A stretch of 64,000 bases of DNA from Photobacterium sp. TLY01 (GCF_021432065.1 NZ_CP090364.1:1688601-1752600), one strand, 5' to 3'; positions 18,371 to 27,893 are shown, numbered from the stretch's first letter. A program made the numbers and translations. The notes: generated from the letters alone by a model not told the origin.

Positions 18371-21193
18371 ATGTCTTCTCCCCGATATTTAGTGGGTATA
18401 GATTTAGGCACAACACATACCGTTGTCGCCTATTGCCCTATTACTTCAGATCTTCAACATGAAGCTGTAAAGATCTTTGACATCGACCAGCTCATCGCCC
18501 CTGGTGAAGTGGCGCGCAAACCCCTTTTACCCTCGTTCAGATACCATCCGACAAGCGGTGAAATCGCACCTGATCTGTGTGTTCTGCCCTGGGATAACCA
18601 ACCTGTTCATGGCGACTTTCCCGAGGCAATCATCGGTGAATATGCCCGCGAATTAGGGGCCAAAGTTGAAGGCCGGCAAGTCACTAGTGCAAAAAGCTGG
18701 CTATCTCATACGGGCGTTGATCGCAATCAGCCCATTCTGCCATGGGCAGCCAGCAGCGGTGTGCAAAAAGTATCGCCGGTTATTGCCAGTGCCAGTTACC
18801 TGAACCATGTTCGTCAGTGCTGGGACTACCACCATCCGCAAGACAAACTTGCCCATCAGGATGTTGTGATTACCATACCCGCTTCTTTTGATGAAAGCGC
18901 CAGAGCGCTCACGATAGAAGCCGCCAAGCTGGCTGGACTGAGTCATATGGTGTTGCTCGAAGAGCCGCAGGCTGTGTGCTACGACTGGTATTCCCGTCAT
19001 CACAATGAAGCGGAAACCCTGTTGAAAGATATACCGCTTTTGATGGTATGCGACATTGGCGGCGGTACCACAGATCTCAGCCTGATTAAAGTCAGCTACC
19101 AAAACGAAAGGCTTAAGCTTGATCGCATCGGCGTGGGTGACCACCTGATGCTGGGTGGAGATAACCTGGATTTAGCGCTCGCCCATCAGGCCGAGAGCAG
19201 CCTGCACACCGGCGGAAAACGGCTAAGCGCTGCAGGCCTCTCGAAGCTCATTCAGCAAACACGTCGTGCGAAAGAGCAACTACTGGCAGAAAATGCACCA
19301 GACCAGATGAACGTGACGCTGCTTGGCAGTGGCTCGAAGCTGATTGGCGGCAGCCGCTCTGCCGTGCTCACCAAGGATCAAGTCAACCAGATCGCACTTG
19401 ACGGTTTTTTTCCGGTCAGTCCGTTTGATGAGCGTCCAAATCAACGTCAAAGTGCCGTGGTAGAATTCGGTTTACCTTACGCGTCAGATCCGGCCATCTC
19501 CAAACATCTGGCCCATTTCATCAGCGAACATCATGCTGCGTGCTGTGATGCCATGGGGTTTAGCAACACCAGCGCTGACGAAGCAAATCCAGTGATTCCT
19601 CCAGCGATACTGCTCAATGGCGGTGTATTTAACAGCCCTGTATTGTCTGAACGTATTCAGGATATTTTTACCCACTGGAAAGGAGCAAGCGTCACCTGTC
19701 TGGACAATCCGCATCCCGATCTGGCTGTCGCATACGGCGCCGTTGCCTATGCAAAAGCCAGACACGGTGCACAGCTGAAAATTGGAGGAGGATCGGCGCG
19801 CTCCTTTTTCCTCGATCTGCATACGCAACCGGCTCATTCTGGTATTTGCCTGTTACCACGAGGCACTGAAGAAGGCGTTGAAGTTGCATTGTCAGACAGA
19901 AAATTCGCGCTGACATTAGGTGAACCGGTTCGTTTTAATCTGTATGCCTCTTCAGATGATACGCCAACTTCAGCCGGTGATATTCTTCCTCTGGATAAAC
20001 CACATATGACCTCGCTGCCCCCCTTTGTTATTACCCTGGACAGCGAGACCGACAGAGAATCACTGGCAGCAAACCAGAAAGACAGGGTTGATGTTACCCT
20101 TGCCTGTCAGCTCACTGAAGTGGGCACATTGCAATTGGAGTGCGTCAGCGTAGATATGCCAGACAAACGATGGCGGGTTGAGTTTTCCGTACGGAAAACC
20201 GCCGCTGTGGATAATCTTCTTGATGCAAGTGAAGATATTCCCCATCCAACCGCCTTGCAATCAGCCCGAATCGCTATTCAGAAAGCATACGGCGGCAGCA
20301 AAAAACACGCAGATGAAAAACCCGTAAAAACACTCAGAAACGATCTGGAAAAGTATCTGGGTAAGCGTGAAGACTGGGAAATGCCAGCATTAAGAGCCTT
20401 GGCCGACACCTTGCTTGACAGCAAAAAACGGCGACGCCGTTCCGCTGTCCATGAGCGAAACTGGCTGAAACTGACAGGCTATACATTAAGACCCGGTTTT
20501 GGTGATCCGGTTGATGACTGGCGCATGAATCAAGTCTGGGCGCTGTATCAGCACAATCTGCAATTTCACCAGTCTGCTCAGAGCTGGAATGACTGGTGGA
20601 TATTCTGGCGCCGTGTGGCAGGTGGTCTCAATCAGGTGCAGCAAGAAATCATCTACAAAGACATCGCAAAATACATTCATCCAAGCGCGACCCGAAATCC
20701 TAAGTTAGCGAAAGAGATTCAAGAACGAGGCTATGAGCAAATGGTACGTTTAGCCGCCTCTCTTGAGCACATCGCATTTGAAAAGAAACTGCAACTGATC
20801 GAGTGGTTGTTCTCACGATTGCAAAAAACGCAATTTGCACAGGCCCATTGGTGGGCAATTGGCAGAATTGGCAGCCGCTTCCCGCTGTATGGCAGCCGGC
20901 ATAACCTGTTAACGGCGCAGCATATCAGCTACTGCTTACCAGAATTATTAGATTCAGACTGGAAAGATGAACCTGATATTGCGCTTGCCGCCGTCATGAT
21001 GTGCCGAAAAACTGGCGACCGAACACTGGATATTGATGATGAGTTACGTCAGCAAGTCATCACTAAACTACAGGCGAGCAAAGCGCCAGATCGCTGGATC
21101 GAGATGGTCGCAGAACACAAAGTGTTGACCCAAGAAGAGAACCAGCGTGTTTACGGCGATTCACTTCCAAGCGGCTTGATACTCCTGGAGTAA
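18371..21193 (+). CDS. Large Hsp70-family protein with C-terminal extension (DUF3731-type)
   Basis: 940 residues. The N-terminal ~600 residues repeat the pattern of the preceding protein: GIDLGTTHTVVAY at 9-21, TIPASFDESARALT near 170, LLEEPQAVCYDW, CDIGGGTTDLSLI near 225, LLNGGVFNSPVL near 415. About 310 further residues follow, helix-rich with many Trp (NDWWIFWRRVAGGLNQVQQ, AHWWAIGRIGSRFPLYGS), matching the DUF3731 extension. It is thus a paralogue with an added domain, not DnaK. GGAG lies 7 bases before the ATG. Together with the DUF2760 protein it forms a three-gene unit seen in other proteobacteria, function unknown. Confidence 0.87.
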   Translation: MSSPRYLVGIDLGTTHTVVAYCPITSDLQHEAVKIFDIDQLIAPGEVARKPLLPSFRYHPTSGEIAPDLCVLPWDNQPVHGDFPEAIIGEYARELGAKVEGRQVTSAKSWLSHTGVDRNQPILPWAASSGVQKVSPVIASASYLNHVRQCWDYHHPQDKLAHQDVVITIPASFDESARALTIEAAKLAGLSHMVLLEEPQAVCYDWYSRHHNEAETLLKDIPLLMVCDIGGGTTDLSLIKVSYQNERLKLDRIGVGDHLMLGGDNLDLALAHQAESSLHTGGKRLSAAGLSKLIQQTRRAKEQLLAENAPDQMNVTLLGSGSKLIGGSRSAVLTKDQVNQIALDGFFPVSPFDERPNQRQSAVVEFGLPYASDPAISKHLAHFISEHHAACCDAMGFSNTSADEANPVIPPAILLNGGVFNSPVLSERIQDIFTHWKGASVTCLDNPHPDLAVAYGAVAYAKARHGAQLKIGGGSARSFFLDLHTQPAHSGICLLPRGTEEGVEVALSDRKFALTLGEPVRFNLYASSDDTPTSAGDILPLDKPHMTSLPPFVITLDSETDRESLAANQKDRVDVTLACQLTEVGTLQLECVSVDMPDKRWRVEFSVRKTAAVDNLLDASEDIPHPTALQSARIAIQKAYGGSKKHADEKPVKTLRNDLEKYLGKREDWEMPALRALADTLLDSKKRRRRSAVHERNWLKLTGYTLRPGFGDPVDDWRMNQVWALYQHNLQFHQSAQSWNDWWIFWRRVAGGLNQVQQEIIYKDIAKYIHPSATRNPKLAKEIQERGYEQMVRLAASLEHIAFEKKLQLIEWLFSRLQKTQFAQAHWWAIGRIGSRFPLYGSRHNLLTAQHISYCLPELLDSDWKDEPDIALAAVMMCRKTGDRTLDIDDELRQQVITKLQASKAPDRWIEMVAEHKVLTQEENQRVYGDSLPSGLILLE

Positions 21194-21218
21194 ATATTCG
21201 CTTATTAAGCTTACGTTA

Positions 21219-21269
21219 GGGTATGACTGCTAATCTATCGGGAATCAGAACTGCCGGTCAGTCATACCC
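21219..21269 (+). repeat. Perfect 11-base inverted repeat in leader of KorA-like gene
   Basis: GGGTATGACTG at 21219-21229 and CAGTCATACCC at 21259-21269 are exact inverted copies 29 bases apart. There is no T-run, so it is not a terminator. It may be a pair of operator sites or an RNA hairpin controlling the next gene. Confidence 0.7.
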
Positions 21270-21309
21270 AGCAGGCCTATAAAGGAATAACAAGCGAGTA
21301 GTTTTGGCT

Positions 21310-21513
21310 ATGACACGAGAACAATTTAAAGTAATTTCTGAGCGAATTTTCAAATCCCAAAATCAGCGTACTGCTGTTGAGGCTGTCGTCTTTGAAGGCT
21401 TATCAAGCTATGAAGCCGAGAAGCGATATGGCGTACCGAAAGGGACTCTCTCACGGAATGTCCGTAAATATAAAAATGAAGTTGACTACATCACCACAGT
21501 CACTCAAGCATAA
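21310..21513 (+). CDS. Small KorA/TrfB-like DNA-binding protein
   Basis: 67 residues. The sequence resembles the plasmid repressor KorA (TrfB): MTREQFKVISERI, then a helix-turn-helix GLSSYEAEKRYGVPKGTLSRNVRKYK at about 28-53. KorA-type proteins repress promoters by binding inverted repeats, and a perfect inverted repeat lies about 40 bases upstream, so self-regulation is plausible (inference). I chose ATG 21310; a TTG two codons earlier is also possible and neither has a clear ribosome site. It converges with the H-NS-like gene on a shared terminator. Confidence 0.7.
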   Translation: MTREQFKVISERIFKSQNQRTAVEAVVFEGLSSYEAEKRYGVPKGTLSRNVRKYKNEVDYITTVTQA

Positions 21514-21548
21514 TAAAAAAGGAGAGTATGACTCTCCTTTTTTATTAT
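21511..21548. terminator. Bidirectional terminator between KorA-like and H-NS-like genes
   Basis: Arms AAGGAGAGT and ACTCTCCTT with a three-base loop, flanked by A-run and T-run on the two sides. Confidence 0.88.
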
Positions 21549-21573
21549 CAATAGCAATCAGATAGAAGCTCAG

Positions 21574-21879
21574 TTATTCCTCAGCCTGAGAGTTCATCAG
21601 CTCTTCAGGATGAACGCCGTCTTTTTCCATCAATGCCAGAATCTCAATCATTCTGACCTGACGAGCTTCTTCCTTAAATTCGTTTAATACCGCGATCAAA
21701 TCATTTATTTTCTGTAGCGGAATTCGCTTAATGACAGCGCGCTGTCTGCCTGGTACCTCATCTGCGAAGTCAATCAGAGCCTGACGATAGTCAGTTCTGC
21801 TCTCTTGCAGATGTTTCCCGCTTTCAACATTCTTAAGCATCGCACTGAGTGCTTTTTCCGCATCCGAAAAGTTAGCCAT
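21574..21879 (-). CDS. H-NS-like oligomerisation-domain protein without DNA-binding domain
   Basis: 101 residues, strongly charged and helical. The last half (IPLQKINDLIAVLNEFKEE, then ILALMEKDGVHPEELMNS) reads like the H-NS dimerisation helices and the segment before its linker, where E. coli H-NS has REMLIADGIDPNELLNS. The H-NS C-terminal DNA-binding motif (TWTGQGRTP type) is absent. Truncated H-NS forms of this kind are known to act as H-NS antagonists, so that is a possible role. The similarity is by eye and short; a different coiled-coil protein remains possible. The ATG at 21879 has GAGG upstream. Confidence 0.55.
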   Translation of the reverse strand: MANFSDAEKALSAMLKNVESGKHLQESRTDYRQALIDFADEVPGRQRAVIKRIPLQKINDLIAVLNEFKEEARQVRMIEILALMEKDGVHPEELMNSQAEE

Positions 21880-22436
21880 GAATTACCTCTAAACACTATT
21901 CTAATAAAGAGCACTTTCTTGTCATCGACTAACAGATTCATGACACCTGTTGTGCTATTTGAAATAGAGCAAAATTAATAAAATTAAACTTAGATCCCAA
22001 GACTACTCATGAGAACCGTATTCTGCCGAAAAACTAACGCTATGACTTCTGCTGGCGCGTATGTGAGAACAGTCGTTCACTCACTTAATTATAATAGAGA
22101 ACTCTAACGAGGATGAAAGAGTAGCCAGCAGTAAATAAATAATACTCCCAGTCTTGGTTATTGTGAACATAATTTTTGTGTCCTTGACAATTCTCTGACC
22201 AAAAAAAATGATTTCAGCAATGAACTGGCTCATTATCTCAATTCAGATATCGCAATGTGTGTTTCGGAACCAACACGGTACTCAAGGCCACTCGCTTCTG
22301 CTGCAAATGCCCTCTCACCATCAAAATCTCCCGATCGCCAACCAAATGATGAAATATTAGCCTGTTTCTCAGCAATTTAGCTTTGCCAAAAGCAGTCAGT
22401 ATTGGTATGATGCTCGCCAGTTAACAAGCCTTTTGG
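21880..22436. other. AT-rich intergenic region before tRNA-Pro
   Basis: About 550 bases. It holds the promoter of the H-NS-like gene on the minus strand and the tRNA promoter at its right end. A TTGACA at 22183 may belong to another promoter, but no gene follows. I see no integrase or att-like repeat. Confidence 0.5.
22383..22411 (+). promoter_or_regulatory. Sigma-70 promoter of tRNA-Pro
   Basis: TTGCCA at 22383-22388 and TATGAT at 22406-22411, exactly 17 bases apart, ending 25 bases before the tRNA 5' end. Confidence 0.75.
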
Positions 22437-22513
22437 CGGACATTAGCGCAGTTTGGTAGCGCACTACTCTGGGGGAGTAGGGGTCGCTGGTTCAAATCCA
22501 GTATGTCCGACCA
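22437..22513 (+). tRNA. tRNA-Pro (anticodon GGG)
   Basis: 77 bases with encoded CCA. Acceptor CGGACAT pairs with ATGTCCG; anticodon arm CTACT-CTGGGGG-AGTAG shows anticodon GGG; the T arm contains GGTTCAAATCC. This reads CCC and CCU proline codons. Confidence 0.97.
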
Positions 22514-22634
22514 AAAGGCTTTTTTCGTTTCATTCCGCTTCGCATTATTTGTTTTCCCTCGAATTTTTTTCAAAACTTTTTTTAGCAACTGCTGCTTCAG
22601 TCTATCATTGGCTCGATTCCCTAAGGAGCATGAT

Positions 22635-22805
22635 ATGGAACAGGCACCATATTGCAAAGAATGCGGACAACACGAAGAGTTCATTGTCATCGATGAGCAC
22701 CTGTTCGTTTGCATATGTGGTTACCAATTCAGTTGTATCTCAATTAGCGTAACGAAGAATGTTACGTCATCGCCTTCCCCACCTCTCGATTATCAGGTTC
22801 ATTGA
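22635..22805 (+). CDS. Tiny Cys-rich protein, possible zinc ribbon
   Basis: 56 residues. It has a C-x2-C pair (CKEC at 7-10) and, 16 residues later, C-x-C (CICG near 26-28) plus a further Cys, suggestive of a small zinc ribbon. A very good ribosome site AAGGAG lies 6 bases before the ATG at 22635, which supports real translation. It follows tRNA-Pro by 121 bases and could share its transcript. I do not recognise a family; function unknown. Confidence 0.55.
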   Translation: MEQAPYCKECGQHEEFIVIDEHLFVCICGYQFSCISISVTKNVTSSPSPPLDYQVH

Positions 22806-23251
22806 ACAAACTGCCTGATCAACAAAAAGCCCTATTCAAAAATCACGCCAGGGCACAATTTCAACCGCATCGAGATAGTATATTAACTGGTCAATTTTGG
22901 TTAAATTTAGTTTAAAACTCTGTTAACAGCAAATTAATTACACTTTAATTACCTGCCTGAAACACAGAGAAGAAAAGCAAAGTAAATACATGTTTTTAAT
23001 CAATTAAAGTCAAAGAAAGGCACAACCTCCCTTCTGTTGACCCGTGGAAATCCCATTAAAAACGTGATCTATGTCCTGAGCCATTTGCGGAATTTTGTGC
23101 TACCTTCTCGCACGAAAACGAAGTCACTATTTTACAATTGGGAACACCGACTATCTCTCGGCATAAGCCCAGAGCGCTGGATCACTCCCTTCATTTAGGA
23201 CAAATTTTGTTGTCCTGCTTCTTAGTCAATATGACATCACAGGATCATTCT
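22806..23251. other. Intergenic region upstream of the symporter
   Basis: About 450 AT-rich bases. In Vibrio such symporters may be preceded by a glycine riboswitch; I looked for its conserved core and did not see it. No gene or clear promoter was recognised. Confidence 0.45.
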
Positions 23252-24733
23252 ATGAATGCAACGATTAACAATTGGCTCGCCATTCTCAACGAACAATTAA
23301 TGTCTGTCATCGGCGACATTAACGGACTGCTATGGGGCCACCTTCTTGTATACCTGCTGGTTGCTGTCGGTATCTATTTTACTTTTCGCCTCGGTTTTAT
23401 TCAGATTCGACAGTTTCGTCATGCCATCAGCGTTTTGAAAAAAGGCAAGGATGTCGAATCTGGTATCAGTTCCTATCAGGTCTTCTGCACTTCAATGGCA
23501 GCCCGCGTAGGCACAGGTAATATGGCCGGTGTCGCGGTCGCATTAACTGTCGGCGGACCGGGTGCCATTTTTTGGATGTGGGTCATGGCCCTGCTGGGCA
23601 TGGCGACTGCTTTTGTGGAATCCACACTGGCGCAAGTTTATAAAGTCAAAGATGTCGACGGACAATACCGTGGCGGCCCAGCCTACTATATGGAGCAGGG
23701 ACTGGGTGCCCGCTGGATGGGCACACTGTTCTCCGTCTGTCTGATTATTGCTTTCGGATTAGTCTTTAATGCCGTACAGGCAAACACAATTACCGCGGCA
23801 CTCAATCACTCTTTTGAGATCGACCGTAAGTATGCAGGACTGGTGATTGTTGCATGTTCTGCTTTCTTCATCATGGGCGGCTTAAAATCTGTCGCACAAG
23901 CGTCTGCGCGTATTGTGCCGGTTATGGCTGTCGGTTATCTGGCTATCGCCTGCTTGATTGTTATCATGAACATGTCTGAACTGCCTGCTGCCATTTCGCT
24001 GATTGTGAAAAGTGCTTTCGGATGGCAGGAAGCTGCTGCTGGCGGTGTGGCTTATACCATTGCGCAGGCGATGCAAAGCGGTATTGCTCGTGGTCTGTTT
24101 TCCAATGAAGCGGGTATGGGTTCAGCGGCGAATGTTGCAGCCAGCGCCACGCCGAACCCGAATCACCCTGCATCACAAGGCTTTGTGCAGATGCTCGGTG
24201 TGTTTGCAGACACCATCGTCATCTGTACTGCCTCAGCCGCGATGATCATGCTGTCAGGTGTAATGGACCAGCCAGAGCCTGCATCAGGCATTGGTCTGCT
24301 GCAACAAGCTTTGACCAGTGAATTAGGTCACTGGACAACCTATTTCATGGCTGCCGCTATCATGCTGTTCTGCTTTACTTCCATTATTGCGAATTACAGT
24401 TACGCAGAAACAAACATTATGTTCCTGAACGGTAACACCAAAAAAGGCCTGTTCACATTCAGAATCATTGTACTGGCCATGGTGTTATTTGGCTCAATCG
24501 CCTCACTGCCTGTTGTATGGAACATGGCTGATGCCTCTATGGGCATGATGGCGCTGATTAACATTGCCGCACTGGTACTCTTATCTAATCTGGCGATCAA
24601 AGTGATCAAAGATTACGAAGTACAAGTGAAAAACGGTCAAGTGCCAACCTTTGATCGCAGTAAATTTCCGGAGCTGAGTCAGCTAGACGGTGCCTGGCAT
24701 CCTAAGCCTGATACAGCGAAAGAATCACGCTAA
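23252..24733 (+). CDS. Sodium:alanine/glycine symporter (AGCS family)
   Basis: 493 residues, an inner-membrane protein with about 10-11 hydrophobic segments. AGCS signatures are visible: SYQVFCTSMAARVGTGNMAGVA near 85-110, GGPGAIFWMWVMALLGMATAFVESTLAQ near 115-145, GGPAYYMEQGLG near 160, and RGLFSNEAGMGSAANVAA near 280-300. It imports alanine or glycine with sodium ions. AGGA 8 bases before the ATG at 23252 marks the start; the frame is open 38 codons further but without a ribosome site. A strong terminator follows. Confidence 0.94.
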   Translation: MNATINNWLAILNEQLMSVIGDINGLLWGHLLVYLLVAVGIYFTFRLGFIQIRQFRHAISVLKKGKDVESGISSYQVFCTSMAARVGTGNMAGVAVALTVGGPGAIFWMWVMALLGMATAFVESTLAQVYKVKDVDGQYRGGPAYYMEQGLGARWMGTLFSVCLIIAFGLVFNAVQANTITAALNHSFEIDRKYAGLVIVACSAFFIMGGLKSVAQASARIVPVMAVGYLAIACLIVIMNMSELPAAISLIVKSAFGWQEAAAGGVAYTIAQAMQSGIARGLFSNEAGMGSAANVAASATPNPNHPASQGFVQMLGVFADTIVICTASAAMIMLSGVMDQPEPASGIGLLQQALTSELGHWTTYFMAAAIMLFCFTSIIANYSYAETNIMFLNGNTKKGLFTFRIIVLAMVLFGSIASLPVVWNMADASMGMMALINIAALVLLSNLAIKVIKDYEVQVKNGQVPTFDRSKFPELSQLDGAWHPKPDTAKESR

Positions 24734-24750
24734 ATCAACACAGTCATATC

Positions 24751-24785
24751 AGCAAGCCAGTATTTTTCTGGCTTGCTTTCTTTTA
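24751..24785 (+). terminator. Terminator of the symporter gene
   Basis: Arms AGCAAGCCAG and CTGGCTTGCT with a seven-base loop, followed by TTCTTTT. Confidence 0.88.
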
Positions 24786-25208
24786 GCAGGCTCTTATATT
24801 CTTGTTTAGATTGAACTCAGAAATAATAAATCTGCATAGCCCCCGGTTTTTCTCGTCATACCTGAATTCAGCCACTTACTTTGCCTGCTGAAATATCATA
24901 ATCCGTCCATTTCCGATTGAGCGTCTTGCTTATAACAAACTCTGCTCATAGCCATTCTATTGCACTGAACTTATTTCAACCTTTTTATAAACAAAGTTAA
25001 AACCTTAAAATTCCGCGTTTCCACATCATTGCCGCGTGTTTACTTCGGTTAAATATCCACCATAAATGCAAAAAAGATCACATTAATTAACATTTTTATC
25101 ATTTATTTAACTTTCTTGCTTTGAGAAAAAAAGAAACTGTTCTATCTATTAGCTATGACAGACATGTCATTCGTTCTTATTGATTATTTCGACTCAAGGA
25201 AGACAGCA
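24786..25208. other. AT-rich region upstream of the GH18 chitinase
   Basis: About 420 bases with no gene. The chitinase promoter must be here; I could not assign -35/-10 boxes with confidence. Confidence 0.45.
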
Positions 25209-27743
25209 ATGCGATTAAACAAGTTTAGCTTGGTTGCACTCTCTGTTGCCGCTGCAACTATGTCTAGCAGCGTGCTCGCCGCACCAGGAACCCCTCAACT
25301 CTCATGGATGGAAACAGACTATGCCATCGTTGAAGTTGATCAGGCCGCAACAGCCTATAAAGATCTTGTCACCGTGAAAACAGCAGCAGACGTTCCCGTC
25401 GCCTGGCAACGTTATTCAGGCGATACGGCTGACCGTTGGAAGGTGAAACTCAATGGCAACGTCGTATTTGAAGAAAGTATTGATCCGGCCTCCAGCGGTG
25501 CTGGATCAACAACATTGTCCATCTCTCAGGGGGGGCAATATACGCTAGCCGTCGAGCTCTGTAGTGGTTCTGGCGCTGAAGAAGCGTGTAGCAGTAGCCC
25601 TGCAACCAACATCGTCGTCGCGGATACAGACGGCAGCCACCTCGACCCGCTTCCGATGAATGTCGATCCAAACAACGGCAATTACGCTACGCCTGCCGAT
25701 ACCGTTGTGGGTGCCTATTTTGTTGAGTGGGGTGTTTTCGGCCGTAAGTTCACCGTCGACAAGATCCCGGCTCAAAACCTGACACATATTCTGTACGGAT
25801 TCATCCCAGTTTGTGGCCCGAATGACTCTCTGGGCGAGATTGAGAACGGTAACAGCTTAGCAGCACTGGAGCGCGCCTGTGCTGGCACGCCTGATTTTGA
25901 AGTCGCCATTCACGACCCATGGGCCGCTGTCCAGATGCCACAACCTCAATCGGGCCATACCCACAGCACCCCTTACAAAGGTAACTATGGTCAGTTGATG
26001 GCACTGAAGCAACGCTACCCGGATCTGAAGGTTATCCCTTCGATTGGTGGCTGGACACTGTCTGATCCTTTCTTCTCTTTCACCGACAAATCCAAGCGTG
26101 ATGTATTTGTGGCCAGTGTGAAGAAATTCCTGCAAACCTGGAAATTCTTTGATGGTGTCGACATCGACTGGGAATTCCCGGGCGGAAAAGGCGCTAATAC
26201 GACGCTGGGCGATCCGGTAAACGACGGCCCGGCATATGTCGCACTGATGCGCGAACTACGTACCATGCTGGATGAACTCGAAGCCGAAACAGGCCGTCAG
26301 TTTGAACTGACTTCTGCGATTGGTGTGGGTTACGACAAAATTGATGTCGTGAACTACGCTGAAGCATCTCAGTATATGGACTACATCTTCAACATGAGTT
26401 ACGACTTCTACGGTGCCTGGAGCAACGTATTAGGTCACCAGACGGCGCTGAATTGTGGCAGCCATCTGACAGCGGATCAATGTAACGGCACGGGCGTTGA
26501 TGAAAACGGTGAGCCTCGCCAAGGCCCGGCATATACCACTGCCCATGGCGTCGAACGTCTGCTAGCTCAAGGCGTACCTGCCAACAAACTGGTTGTGGGT
26601 GCAGCCATGTATGGCCGCGGCTGGACTGGTGTGACCCAAGCGAGCATGACAGATCCAACGAATCCAATGACAGGTGTAGGTAATGGCCCTGTCGCAGGTT
26701 CCTGGGAAGCTGGCGTGATCGACTATAAAGATGTTGTCACCCGTTATATAAACAAAGCCGGCGTCGTACTTGGCTATGATGAGCAAGCTGAAGCACCCTG
26801 GGCGTATGATCCGAGTAACGGCGATTTAGTCACTTACGACAGCCCGCGCTCTATCATGGCCAAAGGTCAATATGCCCGGGATCTGGGACTTGCCGGTCTG
26901 TTCGCATGGGAAATTGATGCGGATAATGGCGACATCCTGAATGCGATGCAAGAGTCTCTGGCTGGCGCACCAGCAGGAAACCGTGCACCAGTTGCACGAG
27001 CAGGCGCCGACCAGCAAGTAAACACTGCGACCACTGTAACCCTGGACGGTTCTTCCTCAACAGACAGTGATGGCCAGATTGCCAGCTACCAGTGGGTACA
27101 AACCAGTGGGCCAGCATTAACGTTGTCGGGTGCGAACACTGCTTCTGCAAGCGTTGCTGTGCCAGATGTTACGGTTGATACGCAGTATGTCTTTACCCTG
27201 ACAGTCACAGATAACGAAGGGGCGACGGCAACCGACAGTATCACAGTCACAGCCAAAGCACCGGGTGCACAAAACACAGCACCAGTTGCTTCACTGACAG
27301 GTCCAGCTACAGCCAATGCCGGTGATGTGGTGACCCTGGATGCCTCACAGTCCACGGATGCCGATGGCGATACTCTGACGTACGACTGGACTGTCCCTGC
27401 AGGCGTAAATGCCGTGATTAATGGCTCAAGCCTGAGCTTCACGGCTGGTAGCTATACTGCTGACACCGCATTGTCTTTCAGTGTGAGCGTCTCAGACGGA
27501 ACGGCCAGCGATTCCGCTGCCCTGACAGTCACCGTGGCAAAAGACGGTAGCGGTACAGGTGGTGAGGGTGATTTCCCAGCCTATGTGGAAGGCACTGCGT
27601 ATCAGGCCGGTGATCAAGTGTCCAACGGTGGTCTGAACTTTGAATGTAAACCCTACCCTTATTCAGGTTGGTGTTCAGGTGCGGCCTGGGCCTACGAACC
27701 TGGCGTAGGCGTGTACTGGCAGGATGCATGGACTCAGCTTTGA
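25209..27743 (+). CDS. Secreted multidomain GH18 chitinase (ChiA-like)
   Basis: 844 residues. A signal peptide ends near residue 24 (SVLAA). An N-terminal Ig-like ChitinaseA_N domain (about 25-145) is followed by the GH18 barrel (about 160-585). The catalytic motif FDGVDIDWEFPGG has Asp315, Asp318, Asp320 and proton-donor Glu322, all present. Two PKD domains follow (about 592-680 and 690-780), then a C-terminal CBM5/12-type chitin-binding module (about 790-844). It would degrade crystalline chitin outside the cell. AAGGAAG upstream supports the ATG at 25209. It is monocistronic with its own terminator. Confidence 0.96.
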   Translation: MRLNKFSLVALSVAAATMSSSVLAAPGTPQLSWMETDYAIVEVDQAATAYKDLVTVKTAADVPVAWQRYSGDTADRWKVKLNGNVVFEESIDPASSGAGSTTLSISQGGQYTLAVELCSGSGAEEACSSSPATNIVVADTDGSHLDPLPMNVDPNNGNYATPADTVVGAYFVEWGVFGRKFTVDKIPAQNLTHILYGFIPVCGPNDSLGEIENGNSLAALERACAGTPDFEVAIHDPWAAVQMPQPQSGHTHSTPYKGNYGQLMALKQRYPDLKVIPSIGGWTLSDPFFSFTDKSKRDVFVASVKKFLQTWKFFDGVDIDWEFPGGKGANTTLGDPVNDGPAYVALMRELRTMLDELEAETGRQFELTSAIGVGYDKIDVVNYAEASQYMDYIFNMSYDFYGAWSNVLGHQTALNCGSHLTADQCNGTGVDENGEPRQGPAYTTAHGVERLLAQGVPANKLVVGAAMYGRGWTGVTQASMTDPTNPMTGVGNGPVAGSWEAGVIDYKDVVTRYINKAGVVLGYDEQAEAPWAYDPSNGDLVTYDSPRSIMAKGQYARDLGLAGLFAWEIDADNGDILNAMQESLAGAPAGNRAPVARAGADQQVNTATTVTLDGSSSTDSDGQIASYQWVQTSGPALTLSGANTASASVAVPDVTVDTQYVFTLTVTDNEGATATDSITVTAKAPGAQNTAPVASLTGPATANAGDVVTLDASQSTDADGDTLTYDWTVPAGVNAVINGSSLSFTAGSYTADTALSFSVSVSDGTASDSAALTVTVAKDGSGTGGEGDFPAYVEGTAYQAGDQVSNGGLNFECKPYPYSGWCSGAAWAYEPGVGVYWQDAWTQL

Positions 27744-27798
27744 TAACTCATTTCAACGCTTGGGTACGTCATCATCTTTAAAGGATTCATCTGAAGTA

Positions 27799-27831
27799 AA
27801 GCCACTCGTATTATCACGAGTGGCTTTTTTA
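27799..27831 (+). terminator. Terminator of the GH18 chitinase gene
   Basis: Arms GCCACTCGT and ACGAGTGGC with a six-base loop, followed by six T. Confidence 0.9.
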
Positions 27832-27893
27832 ATGCATTTTCACAATGCTTCATGATCATCCGGTTTGGATGACAAGCAATCGCACTCAGTTCT

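Noticed and set aside
22437..22513. tRNA-Pro as an integration site for an island
   Set aside because: No integrase gene and no repeated tRNA end were found nearby.
22806..23251. Glycine riboswitch upstream of the symporter
   Set aside because: Expected by analogy with Vibrio, but I could not find the conserved core sequences.
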